A DNA stretch of 64,000 bases from Mycetocola tolaasinivorans (GTDB lineage Bacteria > Actinomycetota > Actinomycetes > Actinomycetales > Microbacteriaceae): NCBI RefSeq assembly GCF_003667565.1, contig NZ_RCUX01000010.1:1-64000 (forward strand), given 5' to 3'. The position numbers and the translations under genes are program-made. Position 1 is the first letter of the stretch. Each line of letters opens with the position of its first letter. Below the pieces are notes generated by a model, which saw only the letters and a list, made by a program, of their open reading frames with translations, did no database searches and had not been told where the DNA came from. Of the stretch, positions 25,723 through 33,839 are shown piece after piece.

Positions 25723-26703
25723 ATGCCGACGATCAAGGACGTGGCGGACCGGGCCGGTGTCTCGGTGGGCACCGCCTCCCGGGTGCTCAGTGGCTCCAGC
25801 AGTACCTCCCCGGACTCTCGTGAGCGTGTGACGGCGGCCGCGGCCGAGCTCAACTACGTGGCCAATGGCCCCGCGCGATCGCTGCGCCGCGCCCGCACCG
25901 ACGTCCTGGGCCTGCTGGTTTCCGATATTCGAAACCCCTTCTTTGCCGAGCTTGCCCATGCGGCCGAGCGCGAGGCGATGCGCCGCGGCTATACGATCCT
26001 GCTCGCCAATGCCAATGAGGATGAGCATCAGGCCGATGAGTACCTGAGCATCTTTGCCGCGCAGCGGGTGGACGGGCTGCTGTTCTCCCCGCAGGGCCCG
26101 GTGTCTCCCAAGCTCGCCTCGCTCGTGAGCTCGGGGTTCCCGATGGTTCTCCTCAACCGCACGGCTCCGGGGCTCGACATCCCGCTCTACGCCACCGATA
26201 ACGCGCAGGGGGTGCGTCTCGTGCTTGACTGGCTACGCGATCGTGGGCACCGGGACGTGGCGTTTGTGGGCGGACCGGCGGCGATGTCCACCGGTGCCGA
26301 GCGGCAGGCCGCGTATTTGGCGGGGCGTGCCGATCACGGCATCACCGAGAATGATGCCTTCCTCGACGTGGGCAACTTCCTCGCCGACGGGGGCGAGGCG
26401 GCGATGATCCGTATTCTCGATCGCGGCGTGATCCCCACGGCGGTGTTTGGGGTAAACGGGCCCACCACGATGGGCATGGTGCGCGGCCTGCACCACCGGC
26501 TGGGAAGCGCGGCCGCGGCGAAGATCGCGGTGGTCTCATTCGATGATCTGGACTGGTTCGAATTCGCCACCCCGCCCATCACCGCACTGCGTCACGATGC
26601 GGCCAGCATCGGCAGGCTCGGGGTTCAGGGCCTGCTCAACCTCATTGAGGGACTGCCTGCAACCTCCGCACGCGTGCCGCTGACCCTGGTGGATCGCTCC
26701 TAG
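25723..26703 (+). CDS. LacI-family transcriptional regulator
   Basis: A 326-residue repressor. Its helix-turn-helix reads PTIKDVADRAGVSVGTASRVLSG with hinge helix GPARSLRRARTD; the periplasmic-binding-protein-like core follows (LLVSDIRNPFFAELAHAAER, VFGVNGPTTMGMVRGLH, VVSFDDLDWFEFATPPITA). It precedes an rpiB-type isomerase and an MHS transporter, and the intervening region holds two abutting copies of the operator also found before its own gene. The effector is probably the sugar or sugar phosphate used by that pathway, which cannot be named from sequence. Confidence 0.92.
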   Translation: MPTIKDVADRAGVSVGTASRVLSGSSSTSPDSRERVTAAAAELNYVANGPARSLRRARTDVLGLLVSDIRNPFFAELAHAAEREAMRRGYTILLANANEDEHQADEYLSIFAAQRVDGLLFSPQGPVSPKLASLVSSGFPMVLLNRTAPGLDIPLYATDNAQGVRLVLDWLRDRGHRDVAFVGGPAAMSTGAERQAAYLAGRADHGITENDAFLDVGNFLADGGEAAMIRILDRGVIPTAVFGVNGPTTMGMVRGLHHRLGSAAAAKIAVVSFDDLDWFEFATPPITALRHDAASIGRLGVQGLLNLIEGLPATSARVPLTLVDRS

Positions 26704-26859
26704 TTTCGCGCCCCACCCGCTCGTGTCCGGGCGGCACCCGTCGTGCGTATGCCTCGCGCGGCATGCGCTCTTCAGTGGCGCAATCGTGCCCTGGGAAGAA
26801 CCTCTGTGGCGCTCGGGACTTGCGCGTCGGGGATCGGTGCTGCATCATGGTGATGTTCA

Positions 26860-26887
26860 TGGAATCGTTTCCATGGAATCGATTCCA
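26860..26887. promoter_or_regulatory. Two abutting LacI operators before rpiB
   Basis: TGGAATCGTTTCCA (26860-26873) is followed with no gap by TGGAATCGATTCCA (26874-26887). The second is a perfect 14-bp palindrome centred on CG, as is usual for LacI-family sites. They lie about 40 bases before the rpiB-like start. Confidence 0.75.
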
Positions 26888-26928
26888 AGCGCGGTGAGAC
26901 GCACCGCACCGAGAGGACCCCAGACACT

Positions 26929-27390
26929 ATGAGAATTGCCGTTGGTGCCGATCACGCCGGTTTCCCCGTGAAGCAGCGCGTGATCGACGCGATCGAAGCA
27001 CTGGGCCACACGGTGATTGATCGGGGCACGCACAGCACCGATCCGGTGGATTTCCCCGACATCACCCAGGCAACCTGCGCCCCCGTCCTCGATGGAACCG
27101 CCGACCGAGCGGTCCTCGTCTGCGGCACCGGTGCGGGTGCCATTATGGCCGCAAACAAGATTCCCGGTATTCGCTGCGGCCTCGCCAATGAGGCGTACTC
27201 GGCACACCAGGCCGTGGAGCACGATGACGCGAACGTCATCGCCCTGGGCGCCTGGCTCGTGCCGCCCGCCTTCATCACCGACATCGTGCGCGAGTTCCTG
27301 GCCGCGACCTTCGACGATGACGAGGATACCCGTCGCCGCGTGGCCAAACTCAACGCGCTCGACGACCTCGTGCCGACCGCTCAGCCCTAA
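26929..27390 (+). CDS. rpiB: RpiB/LacAB-family sugar-phosphate isomerase
   Basis: A 153-residue isomerase of the RpiB family, which interconverts aldose and ketose phosphates such as ribose and ribulose 5-phosphate. Landmarks are IAVGADHAGFPVKQ, the catalytic-loop cysteine in VLVCGTGAGAIMAANK and GIRCGLANEAYSA. It is under the tandem LacI operators and directly precedes an MHS-family transporter. This suggests a sugar utilisation module rather than the housekeeping pentose pathway; the natural substrate could be another pentose, allose or deoxy sugar phosphate. Confidence 0.88.
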   Translation: MRIAVGADHAGFPVKQRVIDAIEALGHTVIDRGTHSTDPVDFPDITQATCAPVLDGTADRAVLVCGTGAGAIMAANKIPGIRCGLANEAYSAHQAVEHDDANVIALGAWLVPPAFITDIVREFLAATFDDDEDTRRRVAKLNALDDLVPTAQP

Positions 27391-27398
27391 CCTTCCCT

Positions 27399-27408
27399 CC
27401 CCCCCCCC
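27399..27408. repeat. Ten-cytosine homopolymer
   Basis: A run of ten C lies between rpiB and the next gene, a few bases before its AAAGGAGAT ribosome binding site. Such tracts can change length by slippage. Confidence 0.8.
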
Positions 27409-27425
27409 GATCAAAGGAGATCCCC

Positions 27426-28748
27426 GTGTCCACCACCCAGCCATCGGTTCTTGGCTCCAAGGACCGCAATAAGACCGCGATAGCGGCGGCGCTTGGTACC
27501 AGCGTCGAAAACTACGACTTCATCGCGTACGGCACCGCCTCGGCGCTGTACTTCAGCGCGGTGTTCTTCCCCGAGAGCGACCGCTTCATTGGCACGCTAC
27601 TCTCCTTCGCCACGCTGGCCGTGGGCTTCCTGATGCGCCCGCTCGGTGGCGCGGTGGGTGGCTATCTGGCCGATCGCTTTGGGCGCAAACCCGTGCTCGT
27701 CGCGGCGATGCTCGTGATGGGTGGGGCCACGTTCCTCATCGGCCTACTGCCCACCTACGCGCAGATTGGTGCGCTGGCACCCGTGCTGCTGGTGATCATC
27801 CGAATGATTCAGGGGCTCGCTTTTGGTGCCGAGTGGGGTGGCGCGATCACCATGGCGTATGAGCATGCGCCCTGGAACCGTCGAGGCATGTACGCGGCAA
27901 TCCCGCAGGCGGGAAACCCGCTGGGTATTGCCCTCGCCAGCGGAATGTTTCTGCTGTGCGCCCAGCTTGAGGGCGACTGGAAGTGGCGTATCCCGTTCCT
28001 GCTGAGCGCGGTGCTCGTGATCGTCGCCCTCATCGTGCGTTCCCGGCTGTCGGAGTCCCCGGAGTTTGAGGAGGCGAAGGCCAGCGGGAAGATCGAGAAG
28101 AATCCGTTCCTCACCACCCTCCGTCGCGACTGGCGCAGCATTCTGCGGGTGATCGGTCTGCGCGTGGTGGAGTCCTTCGCGTACTACTCCACGGCCACCT
28201 ACCTGCTGAACTACCTGTCCGAGCGCTTCCCGGACATCCGCCCCACCGCGCTCGGAGCGATTACCGCGGCGAGTATCCTGGCGATCTTTGTGACGTTCCT
28301 GTCGGGGGCGCTCACCGACCGCATCGGTCGGCGGCCCATCTACATCGTGGGCTGCATCGTGGCAATCCTGTTTGCGTTCCCGATGTACCTGCTCACCAAT
28401 GATGGAACGCCGGCGCTCGTGGTGGCCGTGTTTATCTTCGGAATCGGCATCATCCACGCCTCGCTGACCGGAACGCAGGGTTCGCTGCTGACCGAGCAGT
28501 TTGGCACTTCGACCCGCACCTCGGGTGCCTCGCTCGGCTACCAGATCGCCGCGACCCTGGGCGGTTTCGCCCCGCTGCTGGCCGCCGCGCTGGTGGGCTG
28601 GATCGGGTGGCCCGGTGCCTCACTGCTCTACATGGCGGCCGCCATTATTGGTCTGATCGCGATCCTCGTGACCCGGGAGACCTACGGCCCCGCGGAGCGT
28701 GCCCGCATCAACGCCCTCGTGGCCGCGGAGCGTGCGGAACACCGCTAG
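27426..28748 (+). CDS. MHS-family (ShiA/ProP-like) MFS symporter
   Basis: A 440-residue transporter of the metabolite:proton symporter group. Typical features are ALGTSVENYDFIAYGTASAL in helix 1, GGAVGGYLADRFGRKPVL between helices 2 and 3, and RSRLSESPEFEEAKASGK in the central loop. The start is GTG with AAAGGAGAT seven bases upstream. It is the last gene of the LacI-RpiB module. MHS members carry shikimate, citrate, proline or dicarboxylates, which fits poorly with a sugar isomerase, so the substrate is open. Confidence 0.9.
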   Translation: MSTTQPSVLGSKDRNKTAIAAALGTSVENYDFIAYGTASALYFSAVFFPESDRFIGTLLSFATLAVGFLMRPLGGAVGGYLADRFGRKPVLVAAMLVMGGATFLIGLLPTYAQIGALAPVLLVIIRMIQGLAFGAEWGGAITMAYEHAPWNRRGMYAAIPQAGNPLGIALASGMFLLCAQLEGDWKWRIPFLLSAVLVIVALIVRSRLSESPEFEEAKASGKIEKNPFLTTLRRDWRSILRVIGLRVVESFAYYSTATYLLNYLSERFPDIRPTALGAITAASILAIFVTFLSGALTDRIGRRPIYIVGCIVAILFAFPMYLLTNDGTPALVVAVFIFGIGIIHASLTGTQGSLLTEQFGTSTRTSGASLGYQIAATLGGFAPLLAAALVGWIGWPGASLLYMAAAIIGLIAILVTRETYGPAERARINALVAAERAEHR

Positions 28749-28763
28749 GGGCGGTTACCGCGG

Positions 28764-29168
28764 TTAGGCGGTTTCGGCCGGCGTCGCGGATACGGCATCC
28801 GTGCACGCGGTGTCGGTGCAGGTGCGGGCGAGATAGTTGTCGATCGCCGTGAGGCTCGCGCTCACCCGCACCTGCCGCTCGTACAGGCGCTGGCGGTGGC
28901 CCTCCAGCTCGGCGCGAATCGCGGGATCGATCGGGGTATCAAATACCGACTGACCGGGTGCATAGTTGGGAAGCAGAAGCGGAATCAGGCGCGTGGGTAC
29001 CCCGGCACCCAGCAGGCAGCGGACCGTTTCGACGCGATCCACCGCGGAGGGCGCATAGGTGCGGTATCCGTTTGAATCCCGTTCGGCGCACAGCAGGCCC
29101 TGCTCCTCGTAGTAGCGCAGCAGGCGCGGGGAGGTGTCGGTGCGGGTAGCGAGCTCGCCGATATACAT
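28764..29168 (-). CDS. MerR-family regulator (copy 2)
   Basis: A 134-residue MerR regulator, paralogous to the one at 23907-24287. It shares MYIGELATRT, SPRLLRYYE and the C-terminal SLTAIDNYLAR segment. The tail here has two cysteines (ARTCTDTACTD) where the first copy has one. It is divergent from its own MFS exporter, whose promoter carries a perfect CCACTAGTGG palindrome. Confidence 0.9.
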   Translation of the reverse strand: MYIGELATRTDTSPRLLRYYEEQGLLCAERDSNGYRTYAPSAVDRVETVRCLLGAGVPTRLIPLLLPNYAPGQSVFDTPIDPAIRAELEGHRQRLYERQVRVSASLTAIDNYLARTCTDTACTDAVSATPAETA

Positions 29169-29243
29169 GGGGTTCCGATCCGGTGGGTGTCCTCGTCACA
29201 ACCATCGCTCGCGCGCTCACATTCCCGCTTTCGGGATGTGGGC

Positions 29244-29282
29244 TTGACCCTGCCACTAGTGGTAGCGGTTCATGCTGATGGC
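29244..29282 (+). promoter_or_regulatory. MerR-type promoter of MFS copy 2 with CCACTAGTGG palindrome
   Basis: TTGACC (29244-29249) is followed by the 10-bp palindrome CCACTAGTGG (29253-29262) and a -10-like CATGCT. The palindrome in the stretched spacer is the usual MerR binding position. The ATG falls at the expected transcription start, so the mRNA is probably leaderless. Confidence 0.6.
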
Positions 29283-30548
29283 ATGAGTTCTTTTGTGGGC
29301 CAGGAAGCCCGCCCCGTTCGTCCCCTCCCCGCCGCGATTCTCATCGCGTGTGTGGGGTTCATCAGCCTGCTCACCGAGATCCTCCCGGCCGGGCTGCTCC
29401 CGCAGATTGCCCGCGACCTCGGGGTGTCGGTCTCGGTTGCCGGCCAGGGCATCGTGGCGTTCGCGATCGGATGCATCGTCGCCGCGATCCCGCTGACCCG
29501 GGCCGCGGCCGGCTGGAACCGCCGCTCACTGCTCATCGCGGTGGTTGTGGTCTCTGCCGTGGCAAACCTTGGCACCGCGGTGGCCCCCGAGATCGTCTCC
29601 CACCTCGCATCGCGATTCGTGGCGGGGCTTGCGGCGGGTGTGGTCTGGGCGATGATTCCGGGATACGTCCGCGGATTCACCGCCCCGGGCCGCCTCGGCG
29701 CCACCCTCGGGGTTGCGTTTCTCGGCGGCACGCTGTCGCTCGCCCTGGGTGTGCCGCTCGGCACCGTCCTGGGGGAGAGCCTGGGGTGGCGCGCGGTATT
29801 CGCGATCATCGTGGGCGTCACGGTGCTGGTGGGCGTAATCGTGGCGATCTGGGCACCCCGGGTGCCCGGCATCACGCGCGGGGCGGATGCGAAGATTCCC
29901 GCCGAGGCGAGCCTGCGGGCGGCCCTTGGCACCCCGGCGGTGCTGCTCGTGCTCGCCACGGTCACTCTGAGTATCGTGGCGCAGAACCTCGGCTACACCT
30001 ACCTCACGCCCATTCTCACGTTTGGCGCGGGCGAGCCGGTGCTTGCCCCGAGCCTCGTGTTTGCGCTGTTCGGAATCGCCTCGATCGTGGGCACGTTTGG
30101 CTGCGGTCGGCTCTCTGATCGGTACCTCGCCGTCTCCCTCGTGAGTGCCATGGCGGCCGGCGTGCTGGGCCTTGCCGGAATCGGCCTGGCGGTCTGGCCG
30201 GGGGTGCTGCCCGCCGCGGTCGCCGCCCCGGTAACCTTCGTGTCGGCGCTGCTCTGGGGCTATGCGTTTGGCGGGTACTCGGTGCTGTTCCAGGTGCTCA
30301 TCGCTCGGGCGGGTGGTGCCGCGGCCGACGCCGCGCAGTCGGTCATGGTCACGGTATGGAACATCTCGATCGCGCTCGGCGGGCTCCTCGGTGGGCTCAT
30401 CCTCGCCGGAATCGGAACGCTCGCGCTGCTGCCGATCGGGGCCGTGCTGATGGTGTTCGCGCTGTTCCCGGTGCTGCGGGTGCTCGCCGGAGTGCGGGCC
30501 GAGGACGCCCGTGCGGCCGTCGAACCCGCGGTGGTGGCCGCGATCTAG
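29283..30548 (+). CDS. MFS exporter, DHA1 family (copy 2)
   Basis: A 421-residue, 12-helix exporter, the paralogue of 24402-25649. Shared blocks include TEILPAGLLPQIARDLGVS, GYVRGFTAPGRLGATLGVAF and VTVWNISIALGGLLGG. The start is ATG at 29283, at the same 39-base distance from TTGACC as in copy 1. It ends at a strong bidirectional terminator. Regulation by the adjacent MerR protein is expected. Confidence 0.88.
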   Translation: MSSFVGQEARPVRPLPAAILIACVGFISLLTEILPAGLLPQIARDLGVSVSVAGQGIVAFAIGCIVAAIPLTRAAAGWNRRSLLIAVVVVSAVANLGTAVAPEIVSHLASRFVAGLAAGVVWAMIPGYVRGFTAPGRLGATLGVAFLGGTLSLALGVPLGTVLGESLGWRAVFAIIVGVTVLVGVIVAIWAPRVPGITRGADAKIPAEASLRAALGTPAVLLVLATVTLSIVAQNLGYTYLTPILTFGAGEPVLAPSLVFALFGIASIVGTFGCGRLSDRYLAVSLVSAMAAGVLGLAGIGLAVWPGVLPAAVAAPVTFVSALLWGYAFGGYSVLFQVLIARAGGAAADAAQSVMVTVWNISIALGGLLGGLILAGIGTLALLPIGAVLMVFALFPVLRVLAGVRAEDARAAVEPAVVAAI

Positions 30549-30563
30549 TTCACGCCTCCAGGA

Positions 30564-30601
30564 AAAACCGGCGTATACCCCGAGGGGTATACGCCGGTTT
30601 T
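30564..30601. terminator. Bidirectional terminator, repeated at 37040
   Basis: Eighteen-base arms (30564-30581 and 30584-30601) are exact reverse complements, beginning AAAACCGG and ending CCGGTTTT, so either strand ends in a T-run. It serves the convergent MFS and ECF operons. Nearly the same sequence recurs at 37040-37078. Confidence 0.9.
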
Positions 30602-30621
30602 GTGTGGGTGTGCGTGCGTAG

Positions 30622-31443
30622 CTACGCGCGTGCCAGTGCCGCGCGCTCGGTGAGCACGCGCGCGAGGGCGGTCACGTCGAGACCAACCTCGGGGCACCCC
30701 AGCGCCGCGGCTACCTCGGCCACGGCGGGCGGGTTGAGCCGCGCCTCGGCCATGGCCTCCCGGTCGTAGAAGATCGCGGATGGCGAGCCCTCGGTAACCA
30801 CGCGGCGATTAGCCATCACGATGATTCGTTCAAAGTTCGCGGCCACAAACTCCATATCGTGGGTGATCGTGACCACGGCCTTGCCGCGCGCCTGCAGCGT
30901 GCGGATCAGCTCGCCCAGACGCTCGAGCCCCGCGCGGTCCTGCCCGGCGGTGGGTTCATCGAGAATCAGGGCGGCGCAGTCGCTCGCGATCACCGAGGTG
31001 ATGGTCACAAACTTGCGAATAGACAGCGGGAGATCAAACGGGTTCTCCTCAAGGAACGGTGCCATACCGGTCAGTTCGGCGGCGTCATCCACCCGGCGTT
31101 CGATTTCATCCTCGTCGAGCTTCATGCGCTTGAGACCGTACTCGATCTCCTTGCGCACGGAGCTGTTGAAGATCTGGTCATCCGGGTTCTGGAAGACGTA
31201 GCCCACCTCGCGGGAGACCTGGGCGGTGGTGCGCTCCCGGGTGTTGACCCCGGCGACGATGATCTCGCCCGAGGTGGGGCGCAGCAGTCCGTTCATCATC
31301 TTTACGGTGGTCGACTTTCCCGCGCCGTTCTGCCCCACGATCGCGACCGATTCCCCGGCCGAAAGCTTCATGCTCACACCCTCCACGGCGAGCACGCCGT
31401 TGGGGTAGGAGAACGTGACGTCCTGCAGGCTAATCAGCGACAT
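30622..31443 (-). CDS. ECF transporter ATPase with degenerate signature motif
   Basis: A 273-residue ATPase of an energy-coupling factor module. Walker A is GQNGAGKST, the Q-loop VFQNPDDQIFNSSVRKEI is typical of EcfA proteins, and Walker B is ALILDEPTAGQD. The ABC signature, normally LSGGQ, reads LPLSIRKFV here, so one of the two ATP sites of the heterodimer is probably weak or inactive. It overlaps the other ATPase gene by 14 bases and is the last gene of the nucleoside operon. Confidence 0.88.
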   Translation of the reverse strand: MSLISLQDVTFSYPNGVLAVEGVSMKLSAGESVAIVGQNGAGKSTTVKMMNGLLRPTSGEIIVAGVNTRERTTAQVSREVGYVFQNPDDQIFNSSVRKEIEYGLKRMKLDEDEIERRVDDAAELTGMAPFLEENPFDLPLSIRKFVTITSVIASDCAALILDEPTAGQDRAGLERLGELIRTLQARGKAVVTITHDMEFVAANFERIIVMANRRVVTEGSPSAIFYDREAMAEARLNPPAVAEVAAALGCPEVGLDVTALARVLTERAALARA

Positions 31444-32287
31444 GGTGGGAACCTCCGGAGAGCGCGCCGATCAGCGCGGGAACGGTGAGCGGGGAGCCGG
31501 GCACGGTGACACCGTGACCCGCGAGACGCTGGGCGAGTTCGATGGATTCGGGCAGTGTGATGCCGTGGCTCGCGGCGGCGGGATCGGTGAAGACGTCGGC
31601 GGGGGTCCCGATGGCCTGGATGCGGCCCTCGCCCATGAGCACAACGCGGTCCGAATAGCGGGCCACGTGGCCCATCTTGTGCTCCACGAGCACGATGGTG
31701 CGACCCTGCTTCTGCGCGGCCTCGATCAGGGCGAACACGTCGTCGGTGGACTGCGGGTCCAGCTGACTCGTCGGCTCATCGATCACGATGACGTCCTGCT
31801 CCATGATCAGCATCGCCGCGAGCGCCACGCGCTGCTGCTGCCCGCCGGAGAGCTGGAACGGATCACGGTCGCGAAACGCGGTGATCCCGGCGAGCTCCAG
31901 CATGCCCTCGACCCGCTCGCGGATCTGCGCCGGTGGGACGCCGAGGTTGCGCAGACCGAACGCGAGCTCGTCGTACACGCTCGCGGTGATGCCGCTCATC
32001 TGGGTGAACGGGTTCTGGAACACGAAACCCACGTCGCGCGCGATCTCGCCGATCGAGGCGTCCGCGATATCCTCGCCCTTGATTCGGACGGTGCCCTCGA
32101 AATCCCCCTTATAGAACTTCGGGACGAAGCCACGAATGGCCGCGCAGAGGGTGGTCTTACCCGCGCCGTTGGGGCCAATAATCGAGCAGAACTCACCCGC
32201 ACGAATGCTGAGGTTAATGTCTCGCAGCACGGGTCCCTCGGAACCCGGATAGGTGTAGGTAACGTCGGTCAGGGTTACAGAATCCAC
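31430..32287 (-). CDS. ECF transporter ATPase, canonical
   Basis: A 285-residue EcfA-type ATPase with Walker A GPNGAGKTT, Q-loop FVFQNPFTQMSGITASVYDELAFG in part, intact signature LSGGQQQR and Walker B VIVIDEPTSQLD. With the degenerate partner next to it, it forms the asymmetric ATPase pair that drives rotation of the S subunit. It overlaps both neighbours. Confidence 0.92.
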   Translation of the reverse strand: MDSVTLTDVTYTYPGSEGPVLRDINLSIRAGEFCSIIGPNGAGKTTLCAAIRGFVPKFYKGDFEGTVRIKGEDIADASIGEIARDVGFVFQNPFTQMSGITASVYDELAFGLRNLGVPPAQIRERVEGMLELAGITAFRDRDPFQLSGGQQQRVALAAMLIMEQDVIVIDEPTSQLDPQSTDDVFALIEAAQKQGRTIVLVEHKMGHVARYSDRVVLMGEGRIQAIGTPADVFTDPAAASHGITLPESIELAQRLAGHGVTVPGSPLTVPALIGALSGGSHHVAD

Positions 32288-33108
32288 AGCACAATCCTTA
32301 CTCCGATGATGGCCACGAGGGCGCAGACAATGAGCACACGCAGACGCTTATCGCGGGGGCGGTCCTCTACGTAGCGCAGCGAGGTGCGGGTTCCCGTTGC
32401 GGAGAATCCACGGGATTCGAGGGTCAGTGCTTTCTCCTCCACCCCCATGATGGAGTTGAGAATCAGCGGGCCGATGGTGGGCACAAACGCCTGGGTGCGC
32501 ACCCACAGGTTGGAGTCGGTCTCGACACCGCGCGACTTCTGAGCGTCCATGATCACGCCCATCTGCTTGCGCATCTGGGGAATGATGTTCACGGTGGCGG
32601 TGATCACGTAGGTTGCGCGCGGGCTCATGCCGCGCTGCTCCATGTCGAGCACGAGACGGTCGAGGTTCAGGATCTGGATGAGCAGGATCACGGACGCACC
32701 CACACCCAGCACCCGCGAGGCGATCTGGATACCGGCGGCGAGGCCCTCCGCGGTCGCGGTGAACAGCCACCAGGAGAACAGCTCGGTGGTGCCGGGCACA
32801 AAGAACGTCTGCAGCGCCACGATCGCGATGCCGAGGATGAGGATCGTCCGGGTGAACAGCGTGAGGAAGGGACGAGCACGTCCGGCCAGTGCGCTCAGCA
32901 CGAGGCAGATCGTGACCACGATGACCATGCACAGCGGGCCAAACAGCACCGCCGTCAGGGCGAGGCCACCGGCCAGGGAGAGCTGGGTGGCCGGGTTGAG
33001 GTCGCGCACCCCGTTGCCGGTGCGGAGCACCTCGGTGGCGGGGGACTCCCGGGGATCGCTGTACGATCCCCGGGAGGTGCGCGCGGGGGAAACCGCGGAG
33101 GCAGACAT
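32275..33108 (-). CDS. ECF transporter T component (CbiQ/EcfT family)
   Basis: A 277-residue membrane protein linking the ATPases to the substrate-binding S subunit. Hydrophobic segments start near residue 45 (LSLAGGLALTAVLFGPLCMVI). The EcfT coupling features are visible toward the C-terminus: AQKSRGVETDSN and ALTLESRGFSATGTRT, each holding the conserved Ala/Glu-Arg-Gly signature. It overlaps the downstream ATPase gene by 13 bases. Confidence 0.9.
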   Translation of the reverse strand: MSASAVSPARTSRGSYSDPRESPATEVLRTGNGVRDLNPATQLSLAGGLALTAVLFGPLCMVIVVTICLVLSALAGRARPFLTLFTRTILILGIAIVALQTFFVPGTTELFSWWLFTATAEGLAAGIQIASRVLGVGASVILLIQILNLDRLVLDMEQRGMSPRATYVITATVNIIPQMRKQMGVIMDAQKSRGVETDSNLWVRTQAFVPTIGPLILNSIMGVEEKALTLESRGFSATGTRTSLRYVEDRPRDKRLRVLIVCALVAIIGVRIVLWIL

Positions 33109-33119
33109 ATGAATCCTTG

Positions 33120-33779
33120 CTAGTTGGTGGTGCCGGCGGCGACGGGGGTGGCGGCCGCCTTCTTCTTGGCCTTACGCGCCGTGCGGTACTCGGCAAAGAT
33201 GCTGCCGGTGCCGAACTTCAGCAGCGTGCGGGTGGAGATCGAGCGGATCACAAAGACGGCGATCAGCACGGTGATGGTCTTGTCCGGGATTTCCGAGACG
33301 ATCGAGGAGAGCACCTGGGCAAACCAGAAGGGCATACCCGCGGTCATCATGGCGGCGGCAACCAGGGAGGAACCGCTCGTGGTGAAACCACCGAAGAAGA
33401 GGAAGCGCATGATCACAACGAGGGCGACGCTGACCAGCACGATGATGCCGATCGAGGAGATGATGCGGCCCCAGGTGAGGAACATCTTGCCGCGGGCGAG
33501 GGTACCCACCACGACGCCGACGAGGGCGGCGAGCACGGCCCAGGGGAGCGAGGTCGGGTCGGTGATCGAGACGCCCAGCAGGCTGAGGAACCCGGTTACG
33601 CCACCGACCCAGGGGCCCGCGAGCATCGCGACGATGAAGGTTCCGATGGAGTCGAGGTAGAGCGGCAGCTTGAGGGCGAGGGCGAGCGAGCCACCCACGA
33701 AGTTCACGGCGACCGCGATCGGGATCAGCAGGATGGCCATCAGGGTGAAGTCCTGCTTAATTGCAAACAGCTTTGACAT
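33120..33779 (-). CDS. ECF transporter S component (substrate binding)
   Basis: A 219-residue membrane protein with about six helices and a Lys/Ala-rich tail, positioned as the substrate-specific S subunit. The N-terminal LMAILLIPIAVAVNFVGGSL and LPLYLDSIGTFIVAMLAGPWVG resemble the S-component fold. I cannot assign it to a vitamin subclass (RibU, BioY, ThiT and others lack its pattern). Because it sits in one operon with a nucleoside hydrolase, a nucleoside is the most likely ligand; this is inference. Its ribosome binding site lies inside a small hairpin. Confidence 0.85.
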   Translation of the reverse strand: MSKLFAIKQDFTLMAILLIPIAVAVNFVGGSLALALKLPLYLDSIGTFIVAMLAGPWVGGVTGFLSLLGVSITDPTSLPWAVLAALVGVVVGTLARGKMFLTWGRIISSIGIIVLVSVALVVIMRFLFFGGFTTSGSSLVAAAMMTAGMPFWFAQVLSSIVSEIPDKTITVLIAVFVIRSISTRTLLKFGTGSIFAEYRTARKAKKKAAATPVAAGTTN

Positions 33780-33782
33780 GTG

Positions 33783-33800
33783 AATAACGTCCTTGTTATT
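33783..33800 (-). promoter_or_regulatory. Hairpin presenting the ribosome binding site of the S-component gene
   Basis: On the minus strand AATAAC and GTTATT form a 6-bp stem whose 6-base loop is AAGGAC, the ribosome binding site, three bases before the ATG. It could tune translation relative to the upstream hydrolase. Confidence 0.45.
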
Positions 33801-33839
33801 AGGGGGGTGGATGGGTGATGCGGGTAAAACCGGTGAACG

